From: Opitutales bacterium
Lineage (GTDB): Bacteria; Verrucomicrobiota; Verrucomicrobiia; Opitutales; JABSRG01
Reading direction: 5' to 3'
Length of the DNA stretch: 64,000 nt
Assembly: GCA_028280845.1 (NCBI GenBank)
Contig: JANQKZ010000038.1
Span: forward strand, 124,001 to 188,000
The notes under the pieces are model-generated. The model was given only the letters and a program-made list of their open reading frames with translations. It searched no databases and was not told where the DNA came from. This document shows positions 8,083 to 17,817 of this stretch, piece after piece. How positions within the stretch are numbered: position 1 is the stretch's first letter; the number at the start of each line of letters is the position of its first letter. The translations under genes and the position numbers were made by a program.

Positions 8083-8922
8083 ATGTTCAGGGAACTCGAA
8101 AAGATATTTCATCGACCTGAACCCTTTCAGTTTTACACAGCTGAAGAGCTGTGGACAGGCGATCATACCTCAAAACGTATGCTCGATTTCCATCTCAACC
8201 CCGAGATCAACGTATCATCTCGACGAATACAATTTATTGAAGATTCCGTTGCGTGGATAGTATCCCGGTTTCAGATCGGCCCGAATACTCGAATTGCCGA
8301 TTTCGGATGCGGCCCTGGGCTATACACAAATCGACTCGCCACGGTGGGCGCCCATGTAACGGGCATCGATTTTTCTCCACGCTCCATCAATCATGCGCGC
8401 GCCGTGGCAAAAGATCAGGGCCTGGCAGTTGAATACCATAATCAGGACTACCTGGATTTCGAAACTGACGAGCGCTTCGAGCTCATCATCATGATCATGT
8501 GCGATTTCTGTGCTCTAAGTCCGGCTCAGCGCAAGAAGATGCTCACAAAATTTGCCAGGTTACTGGCCCCTGGTGGTTCTGTATTGATGGATGTCTATTC
8601 CACCATGGCATTCGCGAAGCGGGAGGAAACTGTCAGCTGTGAGGAAAACCTCTTAAATGGATTCTGGTCACCCGACAAATATTTCGGATTTCTGAGAACC
8701 TTCAAATACGAGGAAGAGAAAGTAATCCTCGATAAGTATACCATCGTTGATCCAAAGGGCACGCGCACGGTATATAACTGGTTGCAGTACTATACAAAAG
8801 AATCCCTTCAGAGAGAATTTCAGGATGGAGGATTTTCCCGTTGCAAATTTTTTGGAGATGTTTCCGGCATCGATTACTCAGATTCACTCTCTGAGTTTGC
8901 CGTAGTTGCCACACGGAATTAG
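8083..8922 (+). CDS. Class I SAM-dependent methyltransferase
   Basis: A 279-residue methyltransferase. Motif I is ADFGCGPGLYTNRL (about residues 70-83), followed by the acidic end of strand 2 (VTGIDFSPRSI), motif II/III around YLDFETDERFELIIMI, and LLAPGGSVLMDVYS for motif IV. About 70 residues precede the Rossmann core and may form a lid. The substrate is not predictable; the fold group includes small-molecule and lipid methyltransferases. It starts 13 bases after the TfoX-like gene and may be co-transcribed with it. Confidence 0.85.
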   Translation: MFRELEKIFHRPEPFQFYTAEELWTGDHTSKRMLDFHLNPEINVSSRRIQFIEDSVAWIVSRFQIGPNTRIADFGCGPGLYTNRLATVGAHVTGIDFSPRSINHARAVAKDQGLAVEYHNQDYLDFETDERFELIIMIMCDFCALSPAQRKKMLTKFARLLAPGGSVLMDVYSTMAFAKREETVSCEENLLNGFWSPDKYFGFLRTFKYEEEKVILDKYTIVDPKGTRTVYNWLQYYTKESLQREFQDGGFSRCKFFGDVSGIDYSDSLSEFAVVATRN

Positions 8923-9100
8923 GAGGCCCCGTAAAAGATGATCGGATAAGGGAATTACGCCCCAACCCTTACCCAATCACCGATTCGCTCGAGTTGATGC
9001 CGAATCCAGACCCGAAACGATTGGAAGAAAAACGAATACCGGCACACTTTAAGTAACCCATACCCGCCCATCCAGAAGCACGCCTTGTCTGGCCGTTTTA

Positions 9101-10309
9101 TTAATCCAGGACCGACAACAGCACCTGACACACCCGCTCCACAGCCGCCCGATCGAGATCGGGGTGCATGGGCAAGCTGAGGATTTCCTTGCTGATTTGT
9201 TCACAAACCGGGAGAGACCCCGGCCCTTCACTGTATGCTGCGTGGGCGGGATGCATATGCAGCGGTTTCACATAATAGACAGCAGTTCCGATCCGGGCTT
9301 CCGTCATGGCCGCCCTCACTTTATCCCGGTTTTTCACCCGGATCGAATACTGAGACCAAGCTGACATGACGTTATCCGGACGAATCGGAATTTCGATCTT
9401 CCCTTTCAGGTAACTGTCGTAAGCCCGTGCAGCGACCTCCCGGCGGTAGATTTCTCCGTCCAAAGCCTGTAACTTTGCCAGGAGGATGGCGGCCTGAAGC
9501 GTATCCAGGCGACTGTTTAACCCCAGACGCACCGCCCCGGTCCGATCCCCAAGGGGGAAACCATGCTCACGAATGGACCGATACACTTCAGCGCGATCCA
9601 GATCATTGGTAAACAGCGCACCGCCATCGCCATACCCCCCCAGGGGTTTCGTGGGATAAAAGCTCGTGGTGCTCACCGGGGCCAACCCGCCGACCGGGTG
9701 CCCATCCAGCGTGCCTCCAAAGCTTTGGGCGGCGTCGGCCACCACAAACAGGCCATGCTCTTCGGCAATAGCATTGATACGCTCGTAGTTGGCTGGAAGT
9801 CCAAATAAGTCTACTGGCATTATCGCCCGCGGGTTTAATTTCCCATCTGCCTTTACCCTCTGGATTCGAGCCTCCAAGTCATCCGGATCCATATTAAAGG
9901 TCTTCGGGCGGATATCGACAAAAACCGGAGTAGCTCCCGTCAGCAGGATAGCTCCGGCGCTGGCGACATAAGTAAAACCGGAAACAAAAACAGCATCCCC
10001 CGGACCAATCCCCTCGGCCATCAAGGCAATCTGCAAGGCATCGGTTCCATTGCCCACCGTCACCACATCCGCAACCCGTGCGCGCTTGGCCAGAGCTTGC
10101 TCCAGCTCCAGCATCTCCGGGCCCTTGATAAACTGACCGTGGTCAAGGACTCCCAGGACCAGGCTACCAATCTCATCCCGCAAGCGCTCAAACTGGGGAC
10201 GCAAATCGAGCAGAGGAATTCGATCAAATTCCTCCTCGGCCCCGGTAAAGACATGGCCCTGGTTGAGTGGCGTTAACGGCGTATTGGTCTCGGACTCGGA
10301 TGTACTCAT
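9101..10309 (-). CDS. DegT/DnrJ/EryC1/StrS family PLP-dependent sugar aminotransferase
   Basis: A 402-residue fold-type I aminotransferase that aminates keto-sugars attached to nucleotides. Visible are the substrate loop GNGTDALQIALMA (86-98), the cofactor aspartate in VVADAAQS (D192), and the PLP lysine K221 in SFYPTKPLGGYGDGG. The C-terminal domain ends near residue 400. Its start codon overlaps the stop of the upstream oxidoreductase by 4 bases, so the two are translationally coupled. A 3-dehydrogenase followed by this aminotransferase is the classic pair for 3-amino-3-deoxy nucleotide sugars (WbpB/WbpE type). The first 28 residues are poorly conserved. Confidence 0.92.
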   Translation of the reverse strand: MSTSESETNTPLTPLNQGHVFTGAEEEFDRIPLLDLRPQFERLRDEIGSLVLGVLDHGQFIKGPEMLELEQALAKRARVADVVTVGNGTDALQIALMAEGIGPGDAVFVSGFTYVASAGAILLTGATPVFVDIRPKTFNMDPDDLEARIQRVKADGKLNPRAIMPVDLFGLPANYERINAIAEEHGLFVVADAAQSFGGTLDGHPVGGLAPVSTTSFYPTKPLGGYGDGGALFTNDLDRAEVYRSIREHGFPLGDRTGAVRLGLNSRLDTLQAAILLAKLQALDGEIYRREVAARAYDSYLKGKIEIPIRPDNVMSAWSQYSIRVKNRDKVRAAMTEARIGTAVYYVKPLHMHPAHAAYSEGPGSLPVCEQISKEILSLPMHPDLDRAAVERVCQVLLSVLD

Positions 10310-11289
10310 GAACGTGGTGATAAAAGATCTTCAATAATGAGGGCTGACTGCAGGGCTGCTAGCGCCGCAGGACCATCCACCTTAGGCCTGAGGGAAGCTG
10401 CGATACAATAAATGAAATGGGCAAAGGACTTTCCAACATAATCCAGGGGCTCAAATGGGTGAACCCCATAAAGATCGCTGGAAGGTGGAAGGTCCCGCGA
10501 ATAGGTCAACGGCTGCGTGGGGGCCTGGAATGAGCGCTCAATAAAATTGATATGATAGGGTTCAACCTCCCCATCAAGGGTAATTTCGGCCTCGCGGCAT
10601 CGCTCCGGATCCATCCGGCTTGTCTCGATGACGACAGGTATTTGCCGAGGCCCCACTTTTCCCGTAAGCCGGAGGGCTTCCACCAGCCCGGAGTCGCCCC
10701 AGGTGCCATCCACTTGCAGTGTTTCCAGCCCATTCCCGACAAAGGCATGAATCCAGTCGAGGTCATGGATAGTCAGATCCAATACCGCGCTACAATCCGG
10801 GGGCATGGGTGGAGGCGGGCCAAGCCGCCGAACCGTCAGCTGACGGACTGCCAGGGGATCCACACTCTGGAATAGCCCGATCTCCTCCAGGAAGTAGCGC
10901 TCCTGGTGATCCACTTGAAGAACTACCCCCTGTTGCTTCGCCAACGCAATTAAGGCCTCGGCGTCCTCAACAGTCGTGGAAATCGGTTTCTCGATAAACG
11001 CATGACATCCCCGTTTCATGGCCTGCCGCGCCAACATGGCATGCGTCCGTGCCGGCGTGGCAATTGTGACAAAGTCAAGGGCAACATCTACCTCCTCCAG
11101 CCCGGAAAAAGCCATTACATGGTATTCATCCGCCAACGCCCTCGCCAGCGATTCCCGAAGATCCACAATGCCGACAAAATTTACCCGTGGGTCTGCAGCC
11201 AGCTTTTGCGCGTGGAATTTTCCAAAGTGGCCCACACCGATAACGACTCCGTTGAGGCAACGAGACCTGGTAGCTTCAGATTGAGTCAT
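10306..11289 (-). CDS. Gfo/Idh/MocA family oxidoreductase
   Basis: A 327-residue NAD(P)-dependent dehydrogenase. The Rossmann motif VVIGVGHFGKFHAQ is near residue 15, the conserved EKP motif is in AFIEKPIS, and the catalytic-domain histidine region DLTIHDLDWIHAF follows in the second half. The ATG at 11289 gives the normal length; an in-frame start 51 bases upstream would lie in the region opposite the divergent nuclease gene. With the coupled aminotransferase it probably makes an amino sugar nucleotide for a surface glycan. The exact substrate is not known. Confidence 0.9.
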   Translation of the reverse strand: MTQSEATRSRCLNGVVIGVGHFGKFHAQKLAADPRVNFVGIVDLRESLARALADEYHVMAFSGLEEVDVALDFVTIATPARTHAMLARQAMKRGCHAFIEKPISTTVEDAEALIALAKQQGVVLQVDHQERYFLEEIGLFQSVDPLAVRQLTVRRLGPPPPMPPDCSAVLDLTIHDLDWIHAFVGNGLETLQVDGTWGDSGLVEALRLTGKVGPRQIPVVIETSRMDPERCREAEITLDGEVEPYHINFIERSFQAPTQPLTYSRDLPPSSDLYGVHPFEPLDYVGKSFAHFIYCIAASLRPKVDGPAALAALQSALIIEDLLSPRS

Positions 11290-11352
11290 GCTATTCAATA
11301 AGGGAGAGGACGGGGCTTGCTTGCAAGCGATCATCCTCAATATTCTCCATTC

Positions 11353-12333
11353 ATGGATTTGTCTACGGTGGCTGAAATCAAAACCCTTCCCCGGGAAGGT
11401 AATACGGATTTTATGGGAATTTTTATTCTCAAACGCGGGGAACTCCGAAAAACACGAGCCGGCAAAGATTTTCTATCGATCGAATTAGGGGATAAAACCG
11501 GTTCGTTCCGCACGAATTGCTGGGGGGATAGCCTCCTCTTTGAAGACCTCTCCCGGATCGCTCCCGGAGCCATTCTGGAGGTCTTTGGCCAAACCGACTA
11601 CTATAACGATTCCCTGTCCCCCAAGCTCGCCCGCCTTCGGGAGGTTCAACCGGAAGAGGCAGAACGGGAGGGATGGATGAATCAACTCGTCGCCACCTCG
11701 GTGGAACCGGCAGAAGTCCTCTGGAGTGAACTACTGGATCACATCGCCAACTTGGAAGACCCTGCCCTGCAGCAAGCTGTTCAGCTGGTCATCGATGACC
11801 ACGGAGCCCTGTTTCACGACAGTCCAGCTGCGATTGCGATGCACCATGCCTACCGAAGCGGTTTGCTCGAGCATACCGTGCGCATGTTGCGCTGTGCCAA
11901 AGCACTCTTCCCTCTCTATCCCATAGTTCAGAAAGATATTACCCTGGCCGGTATCATTCTCCATGACGTCGGAAAGATCCTGGAATACACGCAGGGCTTC
12001 GCCAGCGGAAAAACCCGCGCAGGTATCCTGCAGGGTCATGTCGTTTTGGGATACCGGATTGCACGCAAGGCGGCCATACAGGCCGGCCTCGCTGCGGATC
12101 AGATCGAACAGCTGGAGCACATCATTCTATCCCACCAGGGAGAATTGGAATGGGGCGCCGCCGTCAAAGCCGCCACCCCGGAAGCGGTTTTCGTCAGCAT
12201 GATCGACAATCTTGATGCCAAGATGGGCATGGTGGAAGATGCCCTCAAAAACACCCCGGAAGGGCAGGAATTTTCGGAATACCACCCGGGCCTGGGCTCC
12301 CAGGTGCTGATCCCCGATCCGACACAGGACTAA
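11353..12333 (+). CDS. YhaM-like 3'-5' exoribonuclease (OB fold plus HD domain)
   Basis: A 326-residue protein. Residues 1-95 form an OB fold of the tRNA anticodon-binding type (FMGIFILKRGELRKTRAGKDFLSIELGDKTG), followed by an HD metal-dependent domain with HHAYRSGLLEHTVRM, the IILHDVGKILEY doublet and a later SHQG histidine. This order is that of YhaM/CBF1 of Bacillus and Staphylococcus, a 3'-5' exoribonuclease that also degrades ssDNA. The ATG at 11353 starts right before the OB fold. Divergent from the oxidoreductase, 63 bases apart. Confidence 0.85.
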   Translation: MDLSTVAEIKTLPREGNTDFMGIFILKRGELRKTRAGKDFLSIELGDKTGSFRTNCWGDSLLFEDLSRIAPGAILEVFGQTDYYNDSLSPKLARLREVQPEEAEREGWMNQLVATSVEPAEVLWSELLDHIANLEDPALQQAVQLVIDDHGALFHDSPAAIAMHHAYRSGLLEHTVRMLRCAKALFPLYPIVQKDITLAGIILHDVGKILEYTQGFASGKTRAGILQGHVVLGYRIARKAAIQAGLAADQIEQLEHIILSHQGELEWGAAVKAATPEAVFVSMIDNLDAKMGMVEDALKNTPEGQEFSEYHPGLGSQVLIPDPTQD

Positions 12334-12433
12334 GGGAACACAAATTGCTCCCCATCGTAGGACTCGGGCTTGCCTGATGCCGGGAACGCAATTCACCGAC
12401 CAAAACACAGCACCGGACGAGGAACTGGCGGCG

Positions 12434-13288
12434 TTACCAACCAGCGTTGGACTGGGCTCTACTTGCGGAACCCTTGATTCGGAAATAGGGAAGGAACTGG
12501 AAGGCCTTGAATCCAAGCTTCTCTGCCAATCTGAAAGACCCACGGTTTTCAAGTCGGCAGGACCAAACGGGTTCATACCCCATCTCAAGGCAATATTGAA
12601 TTAAGTGGCTGCACACCCCGTAAGCAAATCCCCTTCCCTGGAATTCCTTTCGAGTTTCGATTCCCAATTCAAGTTTTTGATCGTGGATAAAAGCCGAAAA
12701 AGCAGTGGATGTGACGATTCCTTCGCAAAGAAGACTAAAGCCAATCCCATCCCGAAGAAATGCGTCCCGCCCCTTCCAAAAGTAATGTGGAATGACGCTT
12801 CCATGGAATTGGTCATAATCATCCTGTCTCGTCTTTCTGATGGAGATCGCGTCTGAGTTGAGGAAGGTCTCGTCCGGACCGGTAAACGCCAGGCGATTAA
12901 AGCTAAAGTTGACCCGCGTATGTTTCTCTATCATCTCCAAAGCTTCTGGAGCCCTGGCATTAACGAAAGCTCTACACTTATTTTCAAACTCAGTAGCTAG
13001 CGGTTCAGGCCATGCCTGCAACCATTCATCCTTAACCTCGCTGTGAGAATAGGCCTGGAGATAGCTCCAGAATGATTCCCAGTTCACGAAAACATCCTTA
13101 TTCCCAAAAACCAGGGACATCCCATAAGGGTGTTTGACGTAAAAGACTCTGGGGAAATTTGAGTTATCTACATAGACAACCCCATTGACACGCCCTTCGA
13201 GGACGGACCTGGCAAAAAAATGATTTATCTTAATCTCCTTCAATGCTGAAAGGAGGAGGGGGTAGTTCACTTCAGGAAGTCGCTTCAT
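12434..13288 (-). CDS. GNAT family acetyltransferase (GNAT_acetyltran/ZmaR-like layout)
   Basis: A 284-residue protein with a non-catalytic N-terminal half and a C-terminal GNAT domain, the layout of the Firmicutes GNAT_acetyltran family that includes the zwittermicin A self-resistance protein ZmaR. The N-terminal part has GVVYVDNSNFPRVFYVKHPYGMSLVFG. The C-terminal part has the acetyl-CoA loop TRKEFQGRGFAYGVCSHLI and the last strand ENRGSFRLAEKLGFKAF. The substrate is unknown. The tail after residue 275 (ASRAQSNAGW) ends over a sequence sharing GCGTTGGACT with repeat copy C. Single gene, convergent with the nuclease. Confidence 0.75.
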   Translation of the reverse strand: MKRLPEVNYPLLLSALKEIKINHFFARSVLEGRVNGVVYVDNSNFPRVFYVKHPYGMSLVFGNKDVFVNWESFWSYLQAYSHSEVKDEWLQAWPEPLATEFENKCRAFVNARAPEALEMIEKHTRVNFSFNRLAFTGPDETFLNSDAISIRKTRQDDYDQFHGSVIPHYFWKGRDAFLRDGIGFSLLCEGIVTSTAFSAFIHDQKLELGIETRKEFQGRGFAYGVCSHLIQYCLEMGYEPVWSCRLENRGSFRLAEKLGFKAFQFLPYFRIKGSASRAQSNAGW

Positions 13289-13374
13289 CCTTTAATCCGG
13301 TTTACTTTAAGTAGCTTCCCGTAAAGGAGAAGGCAACATTTCGCACAATCGGCCTGACACGTCCCTCCACCGGC

Positions 13375-14652
13375 TTACATGAAGCCGGAACGAATGACCT
13401 CAATAATGGGTAAAAACAAAGCAATCACGATGAACCCGACTACCACGGCGAGCAGCACGATCATCACAGGCTCAATGATCGATGTAATCCCGGCCACAGC
13501 ATTGTCCACGTCTTCATCATAGTTATCCGCAATGCGGCCTAACATATCCGGAAGCGCACCGGTCTCCTCACCAACCTCCACCATACTGGTGACCAAGGTC
13601 GGGAACACTGTCTCCCGCTCCATGGGAACAGAGACCGGTTCCCCGTCCCGAACCCGGTCGTGGATGCGCTCTACCGCGGTGCGATAGTTACTATTACCCA
13701 CGATATCCCGTGTTATTTTTAAGGCCTCCAGAATCGGAACCCCGCTGTCGAGGAGGGTCCCAAAGGTCCGGCTGAATACGGCCACATTGGCTTTTTGGAT
13801 TAATCCACCAAACCCGGGAACCATAAGCGAAAGTTTATCCATGAACTCTTGTCCGGCCCTGGTCTTTTTAAAGAGGCTAAACCCCATAATTGCCAAAATG
13901 AGCAGGCCGAGAGCAAGCATGAACTGATTCTTTACAAAGTTACTAAACGTGATAACTACCTGCGTGGGTGCCGGAAGGGGCGCGCCTTCCAGCAGTTCAG
14001 CAAAAATGTTCTGGAAGCTGGGAACAACAAACATCATTAAGCCCCCTACGATCACACAGGCTACGCCCATGACCACGATGGGATACACCATGGCCGACTG
14101 GATTTTTTTGGTTGTTTTCACTCCTTTTTCCATGAAGCGCGCCAGACCATCCAGCACTTCGGCCAGGTTACCTCCGGCCTCCCCCGCCACCACCATATTG
14201 ACAAATAAGCGGTTAAACACCTTGGGATGAGCCTGCAGAGCATCGGAAAACGTGCCCCCACCCTGAACCGTATCCGCCAGGTTTTCTAATACCGCTGAGA
14301 ACCGGCCATTGCGCTCCTGCCGAATCAACACCTCCAGAGATCGCAGCAGTGGTAATCCCGCGTAAAGCAAGGTAGCTAACTGGCGGGTAAAGATTGCCAG
14401 ATCCTCCCGATTAATAATGGGACCGATGGGTAGCCCACCCTTCTTTGCCGACTGAATATCCGGCGACCGGGTTTGGCCTTTTCTTGAAGCTCTTTTCTGT
14501 GACTTGGACTGCTCAATTTCGAGGGACATCTTGGTTGGCATCAGGCCCATGGAAGACACTTTCGCATGGGCTTCCTCGGTCGACTCAGCCTCCACGAGCC
14601 CAGTCTTTTGCTTCCCCGCCGTATCTATGGCCGAAAATCGGTACCGTCCCAT
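13375..14652 (-). CDS. pilC: Type IV pilus/type II secretion inner-membrane platform protein
   Basis: A 425-residue GspF/PilC protein, the membrane platform on which the pilus motor ATPases act. Two T2SSF domains are visible: residues about 95-220 (IFTRQLATLLYAGLPLLRSLEVL) and 300-420 (FSRTFGTLLDSGVPILEALKI). Each is followed by hydrophobic segments (VMGVACVIVGGLMMFVVPSF; MLALGLLILAIMGFSLF; IVLLAVVVGFIVIALFLPII). The sequence MGRYRFSAIDTAGKQKTGLVEA is the standard N-terminus. It is the last gene of a reverse-strand pilus block, but a terminator-like hairpin separates it from pilB. Confidence 0.93.
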   Translation of the reverse strand: MGRYRFSAIDTAGKQKTGLVEAESTEEAHAKVSSMGLMPTKMSLEIEQSKSQKRASRKGQTRSPDIQSAKKGGLPIGPIINREDLAIFTRQLATLLYAGLPLLRSLEVLIRQERNGRFSAVLENLADTVQGGGTFSDALQAHPKVFNRLFVNMVVAGEAGGNLAEVLDGLARFMEKGVKTTKKIQSAMVYPIVVMGVACVIVGGLMMFVVPSFQNIFAELLEGAPLPAPTQVVITFSNFVKNQFMLALGLLILAIMGFSLFKKTRAGQEFMDKLSLMVPGFGGLIQKANVAVFSRTFGTLLDSGVPILEALKITRDIVGNSNYRTAVERIHDRVRDGEPVSVPMERETVFPTLVTSMVEVGEETGALPDMLGRIADNYDEDVDNAVAGITSIIEPVMIVLLAVVVGFIVIALFLPIIEVIRSGFM

Positions 14653-14857
14653 ATTGGAGGGATTTAGATTGGCTTGTTTTCTGCGCCAAACCCTAATCCA
14701 TCAACCCGCTTAAAGTTCACCCGCCTGTAAAACTTGTCCCCTCCCCGTCATATTTCAAAACAGGAACCCAAAGCCCCGATCACAGACTCCAGACAGGAGT
14801 TTTCAGATATTCAAATCCAACATACACGATAGCGAAGCGAAGATCGCGGCATAGTTC

Positions 14858-14882
14858 AAAAAACGCAGCCGGGCTCCCGGCT
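14858..14882 (-). terminator. Rho-independent terminator after pilB
   Basis: On the reverse strand a 6-bp GC stem AGCCGG/CCGGCT (14877-14882 with 14867-14872, tetraloop) is followed by a run of six T (14863-14858). It lies 20 bases past the pilB stop and upstream of pilC, so pilC may have its own promoter in the 14653-14857 gap. Confidence 0.7.
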
Positions 14883-14902
14883 CCCAGTTCTCAACTCAAA
14901 AA

Positions 14903-16597
14903 TCAAGTAACTTTCAGCACCTCTTCTACGGTAGTTTGACCATCGAAGATCGCCCTCACCCCATTATCCCGAAGGGTGCGCATCCCCAACTGAAGGGCCT
15001 GCTGCTTCAGCTTAAGAGTGGGGGCCCGGTCGTTGATCAACTCGCGCAGGACATCATTGATGATGAACATTTCAAATAGCCCGATGCGCCCCCGATAACC
15101 GGTGAAATTATTGGCTTCTTGCGCTTTTCCATAATAAAATGGCTTTCCCGCCCGCCCCTCCTCGGCTATCCCCAGCAACTCCAATATGCCGGGTTCCGGT
15201 TCATAAGCCACGCGATGGTCGGGATCTATGCGACGCACCAAGCGTTGAGCTAAAACAGCCTCAAGGGAGGCTGATATCAAATACGGCTCCAACCCCATAT
15301 CAATCAGGCGGGTCACCGCGCCGGGCGCATCGTTTGTGTGGAGAGTGCTCAATACCACGTGACCCGTAAGGGCGGCCTGGACTGCAATTTGAGCAGTCTC
15401 CAGGTCGCGGATTTCCCCCACCATAATTTTATCGGGATCTTGCCGGAGAAAGGAACGTAGCGCTCTGGCAAAACTCAGCCCTACCTGATGATTCACCCCA
15501 ACCTGCATGATCCCATCGATTTCATACTCAACCGGGTCTTCCGCCGTCAGGATTTTGATCTCCGTTTGATTTACCTCCCTTAAAGCCGAGTACAATGTAG
15601 TGGTTTTTCCACTACCCGTCGGGCCGGTCACAATAAAGATCCCATTGGGCAATTTTACCATTTCCCGTACTCCTTTCAGGATATCCGGAGGCATACTCAA
15701 ATTATTCAAATCCAGGTTGATCACGGATTTGTCCAGGACCCGAATCACGACCGACTCCCCAAACTGGGTGGGCAGGGTCGACACACGCAGATCAACCGCT
15801 CTTCCGGCAATTGTGGTCTTGATGCGACCATCCTGGGGGATGCGACGCTCCGCAATATTCATATTGGACAGCACTTTTATCCGGGATATCACCGGCACGG
15901 ACAAATGCCGGGGCGGTGGCGCCATCTCGTAGAGAGCCCCGTCGATCCGATAGCGGATCCGGAATTGATCTTCGTAGGGCTCAAAGTGGATATCCGAAGC
16001 CTTATCCTTAATGGCCTGCTGGAGCACCAGGCTAACGAACCGAATGATGGGGGTTTCATTGGCCAGAGAGGTGAGCTCCGACCCGGACAGATCACTCGCC
16101 CCGGCTCCTTCCAATTCCGCCCCCTGGAATTCTCCCATCAATCGCTCCAGGCCCTGGTCCTCTTCTCCATAAATCTGCAGCAGGAGAGAGTCCAGGGCCT
16201 CGGGGTCACACACCACCAACTCCACATCCCGGGTCAGGGAAAAGGTGAGATCATCAATGATCCCGTTATTAAAGGGATCCCGAGCGAGGACAGTGATCCG
16301 GGTTTCGGAAGCCTCCAGGGGAACAATCGCATACATGCGGGCGACATGGGGCGCCACCACGGCCTTCGTTTCGCTGGGAATCTGTGCCGGCAGATCACTC
16401 ATGACCGGGTAACCCAAATAGTCGCCTACCCAATCCAACAGACCGTCTCGTGTAGCCAACCCCCTGTCAATGGCGAGCTTGGCCACCGGCGAACCGGTCT
16501 GCTCCACCGCGGTACGTAACGATTTTATATCCTCCGGGCTGAGGCCGGCCCGGCTTTCCAGGATTTCCAAAAGTGTTAAGTTATGATCTTCAAACAC
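14903..16597 (-). CDS. pilB: PilB/GspE-type assembly ATPase lacking the zinc tetracysteine
   Basis: A 564-residue secretion/pilus ATPase that drives pilin polymerisation. The N-terminal GspE-N domain (1-130) is followed by the ATPase core with Walker [19 protein letters not shown], the Asp box, Walker [17 protein letters not shown], and His box [16 protein letters not shown]. The usual CxxC...CxxC zinc subdomain is missing its cysteines: the equivalent positions read [11 protein letters not shown] and [15 protein letters not shown]. Translation appears to start at a GTG. It lies 39 bases downstream of pilT in a co-directional block. Confidence 0.92.
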   Translation of the reverse strand: MFEDHNLTLLEILESRAGLSPEDIKSLRTAVEQTGSPVAKLAIDRGLATRDGLLDWVGDYLGYPVMSDLPAQIPSETKAVVAPHVARMYAIVPLEASETRITVLARDPFNNGIIDDLTFSLTRDVELVVCDPEALDSLLLQIYGEEDQGLERLMGEFQGAELEGAGASDLSGSELTSLANETPIIRFVSLVLQQAIKDKASDIHFEPYEDQFRIRYRIDGALYEMAPPPRHLSVPVISRIKVLSNMNIAERRIPQDGRIKTTIAGRAVDLRVSTLPTQFGESVVIRVLDKSVINLDLNNLSMPPDILKGVREMVKLPNGIFIVTGPTGSGKTTTLYSALREVNQTEIKILTAEDPVEYEIDGIMQVGVNHQVGLSFARALRSFLRQDPDKIMVGEIRDLETAQIAVQAALTGHVVLSTLHTNDAPGAVTRLIDMGLEPYLISASLEAVLAQRLVRRIDPDHRVAYEPEPGILELLGIAEEGRAGKPFYYGKAQEANNFTGYRGRIGLFEMFIINDVLRELINDRAPTLKLKQQALQLGMRTLRDNGVRAIFDGQTTVEEVLKVT

Positions 16598-16636
16598 TGA
16601 ATGCCCCCATTCACGTAAAGATCTCTGGGAAAGGGC

Positions 16637-17722
16637 TTACTCGACCGCCGATAAATCCGCCCCCATCTGTTCCAGTTTAGCCCGCATCTCTTCTGGATTT
16701 TGAGACTTGGTCAGGGCCTGGTCGGCCTTGATCAACCCCTTATTATACAAGCTCAGCAAGTGGGAATCGAGGGCGATCATGCCCAGGTTGCCGCCAGTCT
16801 GGATGTCCGAATTGATCCGAAAGGTCTTGTTTTCCCGAATCAACTGCGCAATCGAGTTCGTCGTTATCATGATCTCGAACGCAGCAATACGCCCACCTCC
16901 GACTTTTTTGCAGAGGACTTGTGATATAACCGCCACGATCGAGGAGGCCAACTGGGTACGGATCTGATCCTTGGTATCGGCCGGAAAGGCATCGACAATC
17001 CGGTCCACCGTGCGCGCAGCTCCCGTCGTATGCAGGGTGCCAAACACAAGGTGGCCCGTCTCTGCCGCGCTGACGGCAGCCTCAATAGTTTCCAAATCCC
17101 GCATTTCCCCGACCAGGATGACATCCGGGTCCTGGCGGAGAGCCCCGCGGATGGCTTCCGCAAAAGAGGTCACATCGTTGCCCACCTCCCGCTGGGTCAC
17201 GATACATTTCTTATGTTCGTGGTAATACTCAATCGGGTCCTCAATCGTGATGATATGCCCTTCCTCGTTTTCATTAATCCATTTAATCATCGAGGCCAGG
17301 GTCGTGGACTTGCCCGAACCAGTGGGGCCCGTAACCAGGATTAAGCCACGCGGGCGCAAGAGAAGCTCCTTGATCTTTTCAGGCAGACCAATTTCACGTA
17401 ACTTGAAAAAGGTGTTTGGGATTTGTCGGAGAACCATGCCGTAATGGCCCTTGGCCTTGAGGACGGATACCCGAAACCGCGCGCGATCGAGAAAGGCAAA
17501 ACCGAAGTCCGCACTTCCGGTCGTTTTCACCTTCTGCTGCTGGTGATCTCCGGTAATGGCTTTCATCAGGTCTTCCGTATCCACAGGTCCCAGGTCAGGA
17601 CCGTCAACGGGGGTCATAGAACCACTGAGGCGGAGCATGGGAGGCACCCCAACCTGTATATGAAGATCGGATGCACCGGCGTCACACATCAGATTGAGCA
17701 ACTCGTTCATTTCATAAGACAT
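16637..17722 (-). CDS. pilT: Type IV pilus retraction ATPase PilT
   Basis: A 361-residue PilT, the hexameric motor that depolymerises type IV pili for twitching. The N-terminal PAS-like domain contains [18 protein letters not shown], Walker A is [15 protein letters not shown], Walker B is [23 protein letters not shown], and the His box follows in [16 protein letters not shown]. The C-terminal AIRA-type motif region is present as AELR-like variations near residues 290-310. It lies between two PilB-type genes. A weak AGGA lies 7 bases before the ATG, one of the few SD-like sites here. Confidence 0.95.
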   Translation of the reverse strand: MSYEMNELLNLMCDAGASDLHIQVGVPPMLRLSGSMTPVDGPDLGPVDTEDLMKAITGDHQQQKVKTTGSADFGFAFLDRARFRVSVLKAKGHYGMVLRQIPNTFFKLREIGLPEKIKELLLRPRGLILVTGPTGSGKSTTLASMIKWINENEEGHIITIEDPIEYYHEHKKCIVTQREVGNDVTSFAEAIRGALRQDPDVILVGEMRDLETIEAAVSAAETGHLVFGTLHTTGAARTVDRIVDAFPADTKDQIRTQLASSIVAVISQVLCKKVGGGRIAAFEIMITTNSIAQLIRENKTFRINSDIQTGGNLGMIALDSHLLSLYNKGLIKADQALTKSQNPEEMRAKLEQMGADLSAVE

Positions 17723-17817
17723 AGCGGTATCCTGGTAAAAGAGTTAGAGGGCTTCGAGTCCCTAAAGGATTAGAGTTTTACAGATTGTGGCAAGCCGGAG
17801 TTTTTCAGGGATCGGCG

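Noticed and set aside
9046-13316. The ten-base stretch ACTTTAAGTA at two gaps (near 9047 and 13305)
   Set aside because: A short near-palindrome found twice in 4 kb of AT-rich gap can arise by chance; no wider match surrounds it.
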